64,000 nucleotides of DNA from Rhabditoides inermis (lineage: Eukaryota; Nematoda; Chromadorea; Rhabditida; Rhabditidae), in contig CAWZYM010000018.1 in NCBI GenBank assembly GCA_963966185.1, positions 56,001 through 120,000 on the forward strand, given 5' to 3'. Of the stretch, positions 13,385 through 32,419 are shown one piece after another. The notes under the pieces are model-generated. The model searched no databases. It saw only the letters and a program-made list of their open reading frames with translations, and was not told where the DNA came from. Each line of letters opens with the position of its first letter. Position 1 is the first letter of the stretch. The position numbers and the translations under genes were made by a program.

Positions 13385-14897
13385 TCATGCAATGCTGTTA
13401 TCCCGTCTCCTCCTGTATGCATGAGCGTGCTTGGCCACGCCCCCGTTCCCGTGGTACGTGTTGGCATTGTCGTCGACGGATAGGGACTGTAGATTGAGAG
13501 TGAGTTGTGGAATGGCGGGCAGGGAGTTGCGTTGCGAGTGAGGGGAGGGAGTGCGCGGAAGAAGACGGCGACGATGACAGCGAACAGGGGTGGTGTTGAT
13601 GGGGGCGGGGATGAGAGTGGATCCCATGTGGGATGAATTCCTTCTGCAATTAGATGAGAGAAGGTGCTGGGAGAGGGAGATGATGCTGACCTGTACATGT
13701 TTGCATTCAGGTCGACGGGGCAGCTGGCGAGTGCGTGGAGGGAGCGTTGTCTCGGTGGGGGAGGAGGAGGGGCGAGGGAGCGCGGCAGCGAGTGGATCGA
13801 GTTCACTGTCCCCGTCGAACCACTACTCGCCGCTGACTCGCGTCGGCGATCCTGTGTGTTTGTGTAATGTAGTATATTTTCTGGTTTGGTCTCACTTATG
13901 TAACTGGTGTACTAGTATCTCTCGAGCTATGTAGCAATTCCATACTAATCTCTTTTTTGGCTTGTTTCTCTTGTAGGGGGAGACTCACGAGTGGCTGTAG
14001 TGAGTGCGAGGTGCGTCTTGTCTTTGGCTGCGGTCGGAGCGCGGGGTCAGGGGGAGTGTGGTAGCGTGGATTCATAACCACACACTGCTGCAGTAGCTTG
14101 GGCTCGACGCTCATTTGAAGAATGGGACGCAGATGCGCGAGCAGCGCGTCCCGTTGATGGAACCCTGTAATGCGTAGAATGAATGGTTTCAAGTGTGGTG
14201 TACCTGCGCGTATGCGGTCGACAATGTAGGAGACGAGAATGTTGGCGGCTCGCAAGCTCTCGCGATGCCTCCTCCACCCCTGGTACTCGCGGATCGTCTC
14301 TGTGATTGCCTCTCCCAGCAGATCCCAGTGGTCCGCCTTGAGACCCATCGACTTGTGACGCCTAAGTGGTCTCGTAGAACATAACTGTACTACATCATAC
14401 CTATGCGCCATTCCCACTCTCTGACATTCGGCAGCGATTCGTGAGGGAAAGTCGAGATTGACAATGACTGAAAGTAAATGTGTACTAGCAAATTTGGCAC
14501 ATAAGCGCACTGAGGTGTAGGAAGTGTATGATCTCCTCTCCGTGCTGTCGCACCCCGCAGTGTGTCTGTCCGGAGAGGGATCCCAGGATAGTATTGTGCT
14601 GGAAGATGGTCTTGATGCGCTCGTCCTTGGATAGAAGACGTTTCATGATCTGTAAGGGTATAACGTATACCGTATAATTATAAGGAAGTCGCAATGACAC
14701 TCACCGTACTTCCGCAGTGTCCCTGACCGCCCTTGCTCATGTGCCGCCACGATGTGCGAATCATTATTTTCTGGATGAAGTGAGTCTCCCTCTCCCCCCT
14801 TCCTCTCTTTTCTCACCTGGTATGGTTTGAGTATCTGCGGTTCACTATGTTCCTTGCTATGATGTAGACGTGGTCCGTACGAGTTGGTGTTTCCCAT
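13385..14897 (-). CDS. Globin with N-myristoylation signal and long C-terminal tail
   Basis: Nematode-type globin. Start at the complement of 14895-14897: MGNTNSYGPR fits the N-myristoylation rule (Gly2, small/polar residues, Ser6), and the sequence would target a haem protein to membranes. The globin core spans several exons: IMIRTSWRHM (A helix), IMKRLLSKDERIKTIFQ, HGEEIIHFLHL, FPSRIAAECQRVGMAHRH with the likely proximal histidine, then KADHWDLLGEAITETIREY and YIVDRIRAG. About 150 residues follow the fold: a Pro-rich tract (LAPPPPPPRQ), QLTLNLQSLSVDDNAN and a basic end (YRRRRDNSIA). Splice phases across the last two introns support this reading rather than the other open frames. The stop lies at the complement of 13385-13387, and an AATAAA on the same strand (complement of about 13375-13380) follows within ten bases. 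Oxygen sensing or redox signalling is an inference. Confidence 0.82.
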
Positions 14898-15157
14898 CTT
14901 GCTGAAATCGTGTGTTATGCTGTTATGCTTTGCTATGTATGTGTATACTCACCGTTGTGTGCGTGGAGGAGATGGGACGAGGGGTGAATGGAGCATCGTT
15001 CCACCCTCACCCTCTCGCCCCTCTCTCTCTCCCCGCCCCGCAATAAACGTTTCAAGTGATTTGTGCCCGCGTGACATGAGAAGCGAGATATTGGTTGCGA
15101 TTCCATGGATATATCTGACTGACAATTGAACGAACACGGAGCACGCTGTGTGTTGAG

Positions 15158-17205
15158 ATGGAGGTGAGAAGAAGGAGGGGAGGGGAGCCGGCAGGAGATG
15201 GGCAGCGGGTGCAGGATGGGACCGCGCCCGTCGCCGCCCCGTCGGCCTGTCCGAGTGTGTGCGTGGTGGCTGTGGCGGTGCTGCTGCGAGTGGTGTGCTT
15301 CCGTTTCGGAGGGGTCCTCAGCCGCCCCGAGACGGAGACTGCCCTGGTCTCCCGGAGTGCGGTGCTGGATGCGACTGCGATGAAGAGGGACGGAGTCGAC
15401 ATCTACGATGGAGACAGTGTTCATGTGGTTAGTTGAGTGTTGACTGGGTATTCCTTGATCCCGCCTCTCCAGCTGCCCATCTGGATATCGCTCTACTCGC
15501 TGCTGGGAGACTGCGAGTGCGTCGCGTTGGCTGTGAACACGGTGGGTTGTTGATTGGGTTATTGATTGATTCCCTGCATTGTTGAAGGTGGCGGACGTGG
15601 CGACTGGATGGCTGCTGTGCGCCGCGGCAGCGGCGTTTGCGCGTGAGAAGGTGGGTGAAGAAGATTTGGTGTCAGCGTCACAGTATATTCTGGCCTTCCA
15701 TACTTCCGTTCAGGGTCGCTCTTCCGAGAGTGGAGAGTGGTCGTCGGTGGCGGCTGCGTGCTACCTGCTCAACCCTGCCACGGCTGCGGCCACTGCCATC
15801 CTCTCCCTCTCCCCACTCCACAACCTCTGCCTAGCTCTCTTTGTCTACGGATTCGCCAAAAGTGAGTGTTCAGGGGTAGATGATGAATTGGAGATGATGT
15901 GTTTGTGTTCCAGAGTCTCTCTTGCTGTCGGTTGCGGGCGTGGCGGCTGCGGCGCACTGCTCCATTTATCCAGTGGTGGGTTACTATTCCACATTCATAG
16001 CAAAAAGCGACAGGGGCTGCCGCAGGAACACTGTGTTCCTGCGGCAGCCCTGACACTATTTTCCTGTGATTGTCTGTCTCTGTATCTGTTTATGATAGTT
16101 GTTTTGCAGGTGTTGGTAGGTTGTGTTCTGATCCGCTTCCCGGCTCGTCGCGTGCTGGGAGTGGTGGGATGCGGGGCGGGAGTGGGTGTGCTGGTCGGCG
16201 TCAACTGGGTACTAGCCGGATTCGACACTGCATTCATCCACAAGACATACGGGTTCATGTGAGTGGGCGGGGGAATCAGAGAAGCCAGCAGTGTTGTAAC
16301 GACACTTGTAGATGTAGCGATCATTGAAAAAGCCATCAGCCAACTTGCAGTCTGCGCATCGAGGACCTCACTCCGAACGCCGGTCTGTTCTGGTACTTCT
16401 TCACGCAGGTCTTTGACCACTTCCGCGACTTCTATCAGTCTGTGTTCCAAGTGAATCTACTCGTCTACGTGCTGCCGCTTTCGCTCAGCATCCGGTGAGT
16501 GGTGGTGGAGTATGGTAGCGACGTGGATGGCCTTGTGAGTTACGGTAGCGACATGGGTGGTCCTCGTGGAAGTACGGTAGCGACGTGGGTGGTCCTCGTG
16601 GAAGTACGGTAGCGACGTGGGTGGTCCTCGTGAGTCACGGTAGCGAAGTGTATGATGTATGGTTCAGGCACGACGAGCACCTGCACATGCTGATGATGCT
16701 GATTCTGGTGTGCGTGTTCTCACCGTATGAGTCTATCCAGGACTCGGCCGTCTATCTCGCACTCCTGCCCAGTGTGTGTGGAGAAGAGCTGAGGAAACGT
16801 ACGTCTCTCTCTCTCTCTCTCTCTCTCTTCTCTTTCGCATTCTCCTCCCTTTCTCGCCCTCCCTCTCTCACTTTCCCCGTGCAGGTATGCGATACATGCT
16901 TCCGATCGGTGCGACTCTGGTGACGACAGTTGTACTGATGCCTGTGATGTGGCATATGTGGATCGAGAGTGGCAGCGGAAACGCAAACTTCTATTTTGGT
17001 GTCACGCTTTTCTATAATCTTGCGCAGGTAAGCAAATTTTGGTACAATGCGTTCTCATACACGGCTATGGTATGCCAGTTCATGATTTCAGATCTACCTG
17101 ATCATGGATCTCATGTTTGCGTACCACCGCAGTCGTGCCGAGACCAACTACGGCATCGAAATCAACCAAGACACCAAGTTTGCGCTCCACGATGTGTGGC
17201 AATGA
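15158..17205 (+). CDS. PIGU: GPI transamidase subunit PIG-U
   Basis: Multi-pass ER membrane subunit of the GPI transamidase. Ten exons (15158-15427, 15473-15541, 15588-15650, 15714-15861, 15914-15975, 16110-16258, 16351-16494, 16668-16798, 16885-17027, 17092-17205) total 1293 bases, 430 residues, close to the human length. Hydrophobic segments run throughout. Conserved landmarks: YLLNPATAAATAILSLS, YGFI followed by EDLTPNAGLFWYFF, PVMWHMWIESGSGNANFYFG and FNLAQ-like end segments (FYNLAQIYLIMDLMFAY). These match the C-terminal half of animal PIGU well; the first 90 residues are less certain. Introns hold a near-perfect palindrome (16012-16052) and a 32-base minisatellite (16511-16651). GPAA1, a partner subunit, is 9.3 kb away. 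Confidence 0.9.
16012..16052. repeat. Near-perfect palindrome in a PIGU intron
   Basis: Arms of about 20 bases, one reading AGGGGCTGCCGCAGGAACAC, face each other with one base between them and one extra G in the left arm. GC-rich, inside the intron 15976-16109. Confidence 0.95.
16511..16651. repeat. 32-base minisatellite in a PIGU intron
   Basis: Four full and one partial copies of a unit beginning TACGGTAGCGACGTGGGTGG. Some units end in GTGAGT, the same hexamer as the true donor of this intron at 16495. Confidence 0.95.
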
Positions 17206-17400
17206 GAAGCAATCTCTTGTATTCAAAGCTTTATGGGTTGTTTAACGTGGTTGTAATAATGTGACTGTGACGATAAAAGCTTTATGAGATCGAACGATGT
17301 GGAACAAGGTTGCGAGTGGGAAGGCGGGTATAGGACAATAGTGGAACGTTGTGTACTGACTGAGGAAGGCACATACATGAGATGATGGGAGGAGGTGGGC

Positions 17401-17724
17401 TCACTCGTTCATGGTGCGCTGCTTGACGAGTGTCTTAGTGACGATAGGCTTGGGCCGGTTCTTGAACACGAGGCGGCGGTGGATGATCGCCTCCACTGTA
17501 AGATTGCCATCCGACTGAGACGAACCCGCCACACGAGACGCCACCTGAACACACGGAATGTATAAGGGGTACATAGTAAAAGAAGAATGTGGTCAACTTA
17601 CGAGGAACGGCTTCTCGAGCTGGGAGACTTTACCCTCGATGAGATGGTGGCCGACCAGCATCAGGGCCTCTGAGTTGTCTGTGCGCCATCCGATGTTGCC
17701 TGGAAGGGTGGGAGAGTGAGAGAG

Positions 17725-17761
<37 letters not shown>

Positions 17762-17992
17762 ATAGAGAAGGAGTCGCTCACCGATCATCTGCCCGTCGAG
17801 GTCCGCTCCACCCGCCTCGATCGTTCCCTGCATCTCTATCATGAACCACTCTTCCACACCCTTCCTGAAATAGATGTGCGTGCAATCCGCTTGATAGCCG
17901 CCGAAACCAATCATGTAAACTGCGTTTACAGATGAAACATAAATCAAAGACAAATGATACTCACTCGTTGCGAATCAGCTTCACTTGCATGG
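17401..17992 (-). CDS. CHTF8: Ctf8-like subunit of the alternative RFC clamp loader
   Basis: Small protein of the Ctf18-Dcc1-Ctf8 complex needed for sister-chromatid cohesion and PCNA loading. Start at the complement of 17990-17992 (MQVKLIRNE), stop at the complement of 17401-17403. Family landmarks: WFMIEMQGTIEAGGADLDGQ, a MIGNIGW segment, ALMLVGHHLIEGKVSQLEKP (compare VGHHILYGKIVKLEKPF of human CTF8) and RLVFKNRPKPIVTKT near the C-terminus. Four or five exons; one intron holds a (GA)n array at 17717-17758. The predicted length is about 130 residues, similar to the human protein. The gene is divergent from the small gene that begins after 18000. Confidence 0.85.
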
Positions 17993-18207
17993 TTCTATAG
18001 GACGAAATCTAGATAAATGGGATGTCTTCTTTCGATTATTCAGATTCCATTGATTACGATTTCGGCTTTCCCGCGCGTTTTTCACTGGGTCGCTTTATTT
18101 CAAATTAGATCAATAGAGCGACCTCTTGGTTCATTTTTTTCTGTTTTTTTCTATTTCGTCGTATCGTATCGTGCAACGTAACTCGTGCACGTCGTCTACG
18201 TCTCAAG

Positions 18208-18652
18208 CTGGCCGGGTTCTTGAAGCGCTTTGGCGTCACCGTTGTGTGCCTCGAGCTCGGAGTGTGCGGCGCATCCTTCCTCTCCTTCCAGTATCTCAGG
18301 AGAGACGAGAAGTATGTTTTGTTATTTTCTTTGAATTCTTTATACATTTTTTTTTAAAGTCATTCGACTGATTTAGAGCACGCCAGTACTTATACCGCAA
18401 CTGGCCCTACGTGTCAAAGACGTACTACGGCTTCGAGGACGCTATTTCGTTCGGAGCACTCACAGGTAAGCATAAATCGCAGTGGTTTTTGTTTAACTGA
18501 TTTGCTATCGCTTCGTAATAATACATTATTTGTTGATATAACTATGGTGCTATGTTTAGGAACGCGTCTCCGTCTGAACGACGTGCGTCGCTGGTCTGCC
18601 GTCGCCGCCGGTGGAACCATCGAGGGAAGCACCGAGTTCGAAACCGACTAGG
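18208..18652 (+). CDS. Small membrane protein, 5' end unresolved
   Basis: Not recognised. Three exons read FLKRFGVTVVCLELGVCGAS and on to FLSFQYLRRDEK, then ARQYLYRNWPYVSKTYYGFE, then GTRLRLNDVRRWSAVAAGGT and IEGSTEFETD, with the stop at 18650-18652. The first exon encodes one hydrophobic segment. No methionine occurs in this frame, so a first exon must lie upstream, probably between 18018 and 18120, where two ATGs occur. One of them, starting MGCLLSII, could be joined in phase. The next gene starts 79 bases after the stop on the same strand. Size and a single membrane segment suggest a mitochondrial inner-membrane protein, but that is a guess based on the COX19 neighbour. Confidence 0.55.
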
Positions 18653-18731
18653 TGATTTCTCACTTCACTAATTTCTATGAAATGGGTTGTACAGGCTATT
18701 TATCGCAACTACTATCTATGCTAGAGGGAAG

Positions 18732-19067
18732 ATGGTGTCTCGGTCGACGCTGCAGCAGCTGATCCTGACGTCGTCGCTGCTCGTTGCCATCTCGTGCAGC
18801 TATGTATACAAGGAGTGGGAGAAGAACCGACCCGCCCCCGAGATCCCCATTCAATCATGGAACAAGTGGGTCGTCTTTGTTGACATGAATAGTGGGACAT
18901 CCATAGTCACAGTCACCGTTTTCTGTGGCATTCATTGCACTCACATTTATATGCATTCGTCGTATGAATGGCGTACAGTTTCATATTCTGTTATTGTGTG
19001 TAGTGGTATTGTAATTGTACTGTTCAGGTACGTTGAGCAGCAGCGTGCGCAGGGTAAGGACGTGTGA
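18732..19067 (+). CDS. 57-residue single-pass membrane protein
   Basis: Not recognised. Two exons (18732-18865 and 19028-19067) total 174 bases. The protein starts MVSRSTLQQL, has one membrane segment (LILTSSLLVAISCSYVY) and ends with the charged tail KEWEKNRPAPEIP...YVEQQRAQGKDV. An acceptor-like tgtacag lies about 38 bases upstream of the ATG, and the previous stop is only 79 bases away, which resembles nematode operon spacing. Small single-pass proteins of this shape are common among cytochrome-oxidase assembly factors, and COX19 follows 299 bases downstream. I have no motif to prove that role. Confidence 0.65.
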   Translation: MVSRSTLQQLILTSSLLVAISCSYVYKEWEKNRPAPEIPIQSWNKWVVFVDMNSGTSIVTVTVFCGIHCTHIYMHSSYEWRTVSYSVIVCSGIVIVLFRYVEQQRAQGKDV

Positions 19068-19365
19068 GCGCGGGATGTTATCGGCCGTGCACTGCTGAGG
19101 ACTGCACAATTTCCGCTGACTCGCCCGTTCTCCTTGTTTCATAGTGTTTCATTCTTGGATATTCATTGCTCATTGCTCGCCTTGCTCCCGCAATGTTGGT
19201 TACTAGGTATGTTAGTTGTTTTGTCGTATAAATAGTTAATGACCTGCGAGATTTGCATTTTCTGATGATCATGGAAGCGTTTGTAACGCTGTGATATTTG
19301 TATATTTGAACACGCATAGAGCGCTTGTTCTGTTCATTCATCGATTGATTGATGAGGTCTTGTAG

Positions 19366-19752
19366 ATGTCTCAGACGGGCCCGTTCATTCGGGTGCAGTC
19401 GGTGTCTGCGCCCCTCAAGGGATCCTTCCCTCTAGACCACGAGGGAACCTGCAAGCTCGAGATGCTCAAGTGAGTCTCACCCCCCCCCCCCTTTCTTTCT
19501 CGCTCCCTCTTTCTCCCTCCTTTTTTACTCTCTCATTCTCTGTCTCCATCTCTCCCTCCCCTTCCGCTCTCTCTCTCTCTCTCTCTCTCTCTCATTCTCT
19601 CTCCCCCTTGCAGGTACATGTGCTGTCTGCACGAGAAGAACCAGCAGAACAGCGAGTGTCGCGATCTGGCCAAGGCGTATTTCTCGTGTCGCATGGACAA
19701 CAAGCTGATGGACAAGGACGAGTGGAACAAGCTCGGCTACGGAGACCGATAG
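19366..19752 (+). CDS. COX19: Cytochrome c oxidase assembly factor COX19
   Basis: Twin CX9C protein of the mitochondrial intermembrane space that supports copper delivery to cytochrome oxidase. Exons 19366-19469 and 19614-19752 give 80 residues. The family signature KGSFPLDHEGTCKLEM is present, followed by CCLHEKNQQNSEC and CRDLAKAYFSC-type spacing and the conserved end KLGYGDR. The four cysteines of the coiled-coil-helix fold can be placed (CK..CLH, ECR..SCR). The ATG follows gaggtcttgtag directly, an acceptor-like AG that fits trans-splicing. The intron holds a (CT)n array (19567-19592). The gene is a little shorter at the C-terminus than human COX19. Confidence 0.93.
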
Positions 19753-20472
19753 TCCCGCCCCTGCAAGCCACGCCCCTGTAGGTGTTTTCACTAGAGCATT
19801 ATAGACTAGCCCTAATGTACAGTAACTTTGTTGATTTTGACGTTTGTTTCTCGAGAGAATAAGAGAGGAGATAAACAAGTTTCCATAACTTGCGCGCGTT
19901 TACGACGTAGTTTGCGGTAAAGATAAGAGTGGTGGTATCAGGTCGAGAAGGAGGAGAGACGGGGGAGAGGAAAGGAAAGGAGAGCAAGGAACAGTGCCGG
20001 GAAGTGCCTGGTACGCCTTATCAACTGATCGCCTGATAAGGCTTGGAACACGGCGTCTGGAACAGCAAGAAAGAGATCAAGATGCCCTCTGATCACAGCA
20101 ACATCATATACTGAGTGGGCGAGTCTGGGTAAAATTGGGATATCCTTGTCCTTGTGATTTGATTGGCGTTATTTTGCATGGTTCTCGTTTTACGACTACT
20201 CATTTCATCTTTATCCAACAAAAACATAATTATTGGCATACGATCACAAACGTGCAAAACGGGGATGTGGTAGTGTATGAAAGAGAGACACGGGGAGAAG
20301 GGGGTGCACGGGATGAGAGAGATGGCATCGGAATGATCGGAGAGGTGACTGGCACACAGGTAGGTGGACAGAGAATCGAAAAGGTGCGCAGCCTCAGCAG
20401 AGGACGGCGACTCATTAATACCTAGAACATTCGAGGGATAGAACCGGTATGGGCATGGCAAAAAGGGAACGA

Positions 20473-20525
<53 letters not shown>

Positions 20526-20562
20526 GGTGAGGCGACCCTGAGGAGGAGCGAGAAGGGACAAG
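19753..20562. other. Gene-free stretch between COX19 and the Maf gene
   Basis: About 810 bases between convergent genes, holding both 3' UTRs and a (GA)n array at 20479-20522. Open frames here are short with no protein-like composition. Confidence 0.6.
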
Positions 20563-21478
20563 CTATTGCTGGTGGTGGAAGGGCTTGATGTCAAAGTGGA
20601 GGGGCGGGACTTGGAGGGGCGGGGCGTGGAGGGGGTTCTCCATGGGCAGCGAGGACACGGGCTGCTCCCACGACGGAACGAGGTCGAATCCGGGCTCGTA
20701 GTACTGTAGGCGGGCGGTGAGCTCGGAGAGAGAATGCTTGAGCCAACGGAGCTGATCCCGCAGCATCATGTTGTCCGCCTCGAGCTGCAAGCAGGGAGAA
20801 TGAGAGAGAGAGGGGGGGAGAGAGAGAGAGAGGGAGAGAGAGAGAGAGAGAGAGGTGGTCACCTGTAGCTGTGTCTGAATGCGCCTCACTCTGCAGTTGA
20901 GTGCGTATCCGCGGTTCTTGAGAGTCCGTCGCTTCTGTTTGATGGCGGATACCACCGTCCGATCATGACCCTGAAACTGTATTTTCGAAAAGAGAAGTTA
21001 CGGATTATATGTAAATGAACGGTTTCATTATTTTCTGTCCATATGCAACATGTTTCGTCAAAATTGCGGTACTATCAGTGTATTCGCAATACGCGATTGC
21101 ATATAAACTTGAAACCTAACAGAGCGCCGAGATAGCGAAACAATCAAAAATCATCAACTGATCGGATGTGCGATAAGAGAAAATACGTACCTGTAGCCGC
21201 TGATTGAGTTGTCGGACGGAGAGCTTGGCCAACTCCTCGTCAGTCACTCCCAACCCGGCCTGCGGGGGAAGAGACTGCGGGAGAGGAGGGGGAGGAGAAG
21301 GGAGAGGAGCAGTGGAGCAGGAGGAGGAGGAAGACGGAGAAGGAGTAGAACCCGCGTACGAAGAAGCCTCCATCTGCAGTGCCGTGGATGGAATACCGGT
21401 AACCGGCTGGCGAGTTAGGTAAAATGGCATTGCAATGGAGATAGGCTGCCGTGTCGGATATAGGCGATAAGGCTTCAT
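20563..21478 (-). CDS. Maf-family bZIP transcription factor
   Basis: Nuclear DNA-binding factor of the Maf family. Three exons (21191-21478, 20863-20970, 20563-20784) give 205 residues. A Ser/Pro-rich N-terminus (about 90 residues) leads to the extended homology region DEELAKLSVRQLNQRLQG, which is specific to Maf proteins. The basic region KQKRRTLKNRGYALNCRVRR follows, with the Maf-type tyrosine in RGYALNCR. The leucine zipper is short: LEADNMMLRDQLRWLKHSL. The C-terminal tail is rich in Pro and His and ends HHQQ. The presence of a long N-terminus resembles large Maf, while the short total length resembles small Maf; nematode MAF-1/MAF-2 are the natural comparison. One intron is a (GA)n array (20806-20854). 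Confidence 0.88.
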
Positions 21479-21661
21479 TGTTAGAGGAGAGAGAAGGAGA
21501 GAGTGAGAGAGGAGAGTAGAAAAACGAGCCGACCCGCAGAACGCTAGGAAGAAAAAGTAGCCCTGTTATCAGGGAAAAAGCGGCGATGGCCGCGCGAGAA
21601 TCAATGGAGAGTTGATTGGATCAATGGAAGAGGGGGGGGGGGAGAAAGAGAGAGAGCTCAC

Positions 21662-21820
21662 CGGGAGGCTTGTCTACAATGGTGTGGCGGCACTGAGCTG
21701 AAGTGGCTGCATGCCTCGACTCCGCAGCAGCTGAAATGACACGGGTTGGAGAAGTGCTGGAGACAGGGCTGGATGTCAGAGCATGCAAAGCGGATAGAGC
21801 AGTGGAGAAGTGGCTGGCAA
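21662..21820 (-). other. Possible cysteine-rich exon upstream of the Maf gene
   Basis: Bounded by ctaactttcag and a GTGAGC donor on the minus strand. One frame is open for 52 residues with nine cysteines, for example CHFSCCGVEAC and PPHHCRQAS. It could be an extra Maf leader exon, an alternative mGluR last exon (another frame stops after LPATSPLLYPLCML) or chance. Confidence 0.3.
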
Positions 21821-21938
21821 CTGAAAGTTAGTGGGGCGTGTGTGTGTGTGAGTGTATGTGTGGACAACATAGTGGAACAGAGGGTGAGTCACACTCGCGA
21901 AACCAAAGTGGGGACATGTATGCGGGGGGACCACGGGT

Positions 21939-30609
<8,671 letters not shown>

Positions 30610-32419
30610 CCCGGGGCCGTGCGGCCCTCCTCACAGCGACAAGGAGGTGGATCAGGCGGAGCAGGAGGAGGGAGAAGGAGGAGGAGGAGAAGAGGGAGAC
30701 GGAGTGGGCAGCCAGGGTGACGACGAGTGGAGAGCAATACCAGGAGAAGCCGCCCCTTTCGGTTCTCACGCCCGCTCGCGCTCGCTCTCTGTAACTTTTA
30801 GCTTCTTTTCATCGCAATTCGCACGCGTCCGCTATGCATGCGAGGAGTGCAATTGGGAGGGGGAATGAGTAGAGGAGAGGGGTGTATATGGAACAGAGGC
30901 GACAACACAGCAACCATAAACACAGAAGAGACAAGAATATGCCAAAAAGCAACAATAAAGAGACACTCCCTCGCGGGCGAGAGAGGGAAAGGGAGCGCGT
31001 AGAGATGGAGTGAGTACACTCTCATCAATAACAAATGTGGATCGGAGAGTGAGGTGTGTGTATGTGGCGAGGCGTTCTGCGAAATCAAATCAAAACGGGT
31101 GGGCGGAGGGAGGGCAGCTAAGGTGCGGCCAAAACAGCTGATCGCAGAAGGCACTGAGGAGAGAGAGAGAAGAAGGAAAGGAGAAGATATATAGCGAGTA
31201 ATGGAGGAGCGGGGTGAGAGAGGAGTGAGCCCTCCCAAATATGGTTATACTCATGTGCCGCGCCACTGATTGCATTACAGAAGGCAGTGGGTCTTGTTGA
31301 CCGAGCCGGCACAACTCATGACTCCCATGTAGAGGGGAAAGAGGCAAGCCAACTCATTATACCCACTCCCTCCGACTGTGAGCATATTGTTGTTAGACGG
31401 AAAGTGGTATTAGAAAAAGATTCAATAATCGGGCGTGAGGGGTTCTCTGTATGCGGAGTGAGGAGAGAGATTCAAATTTTAGCAAACATATGAACGATAT
31501 CTAAAAGTAGTGGGGAGGGAGTGGGGAGAGAGTGGTGAGTCGACGTGAATATGGAAATGGCGGAAGAGGGAGGAGGCAGGATGGAAGGGTGGACTCTCCA
31601 CCCTCTCTCCACTCGAGAGCAGCCCGATGATTGTTGTGCGAAACGCATCATATCATCCCAGCCAGATTCGAAGGCGTGTCTCGTCGAAAGTGTATGCGAG
31701 GGGGAGGACGAGAGGGGAGAAGTGAATTACCGATTGGATCAAACGAAGCCCGAGAGCGGGCGGGCACTGCACATGCAGACAGGGTGTACACTCGATTGGA
31801 GGTGACAACACCCACTCATAGGTGGCTGAGTGAGGCGACGGCAAGACTGCTAATGGAGAGAGAGAGAGAGAGCTGCCGCTCCAGCCTCGTAAACCGTGCA
31901 CTCGCCGCCATGGGTAATGAGAAACTGGTTGTGAGGCTAGGGACCAGCGATGAAGTCTGGGATATGGGATGGGTGCGAGGAGAGATGTTTCGGAGATGCG
32001 CGCGAGGGGAAGGCGGCCTAACTAGCTCGTCTCGCGGTCAGAGAGCCGCTTCCGCCACCACTCGCCGCACAAGGCAACAATGCGAAACAACCAGACCGCA
32101 GCTTCAATCAAACTACTGCATCGCTATGTTATTATTTCCAGAAAAGGATGTTGTGCTCCGCGTAGCATGGTAGACGAAGCCAATTACGCCTACTTCTCAC
32201 TTTTTGCCGTTCCATTGCATACGAACTGAGTAGAGCAAGTTACATTTGTACGATTATAACTGTGACAATCGGAACAGAAGTTCGCCAATCTAAATAAAAC
32301 AATCATTTATTGGAATTAAGATACACCAGCAAAATTGGACCAATGTGTACGAACATCTTCAACAAATTTCAACGACAAAAGCAAATGAGATACCGGGGAA
32401 CGTATAATGAGGATAACGA
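30610..32419. other. Upstream region of the mGluR gene
   Basis: 1.8 kb between the mGluR start and the SUMO stop, both minus strand. It should hold the mGluR promoter and leader (30610-30800 can be transcribed as 5' UTR) and the SUMO 3' UTR. Purine-rich, with no convincing coding exon on either strand. Confidence 0.55.

Noticed and set aside
20093..20461. 122-residue minus-strand frame downstream of the Maf gene
   Set aside because: Lies in the likely 3' UTR, has no protein-like pattern and no splice support.
31631..32173. 180-residue plus-strand frame upstream of the receptor gene
   Set aside because: Arg/Ser-rich composition without domain features, splice pattern or protein-like codon use; probably chance in purine-rich DNA.
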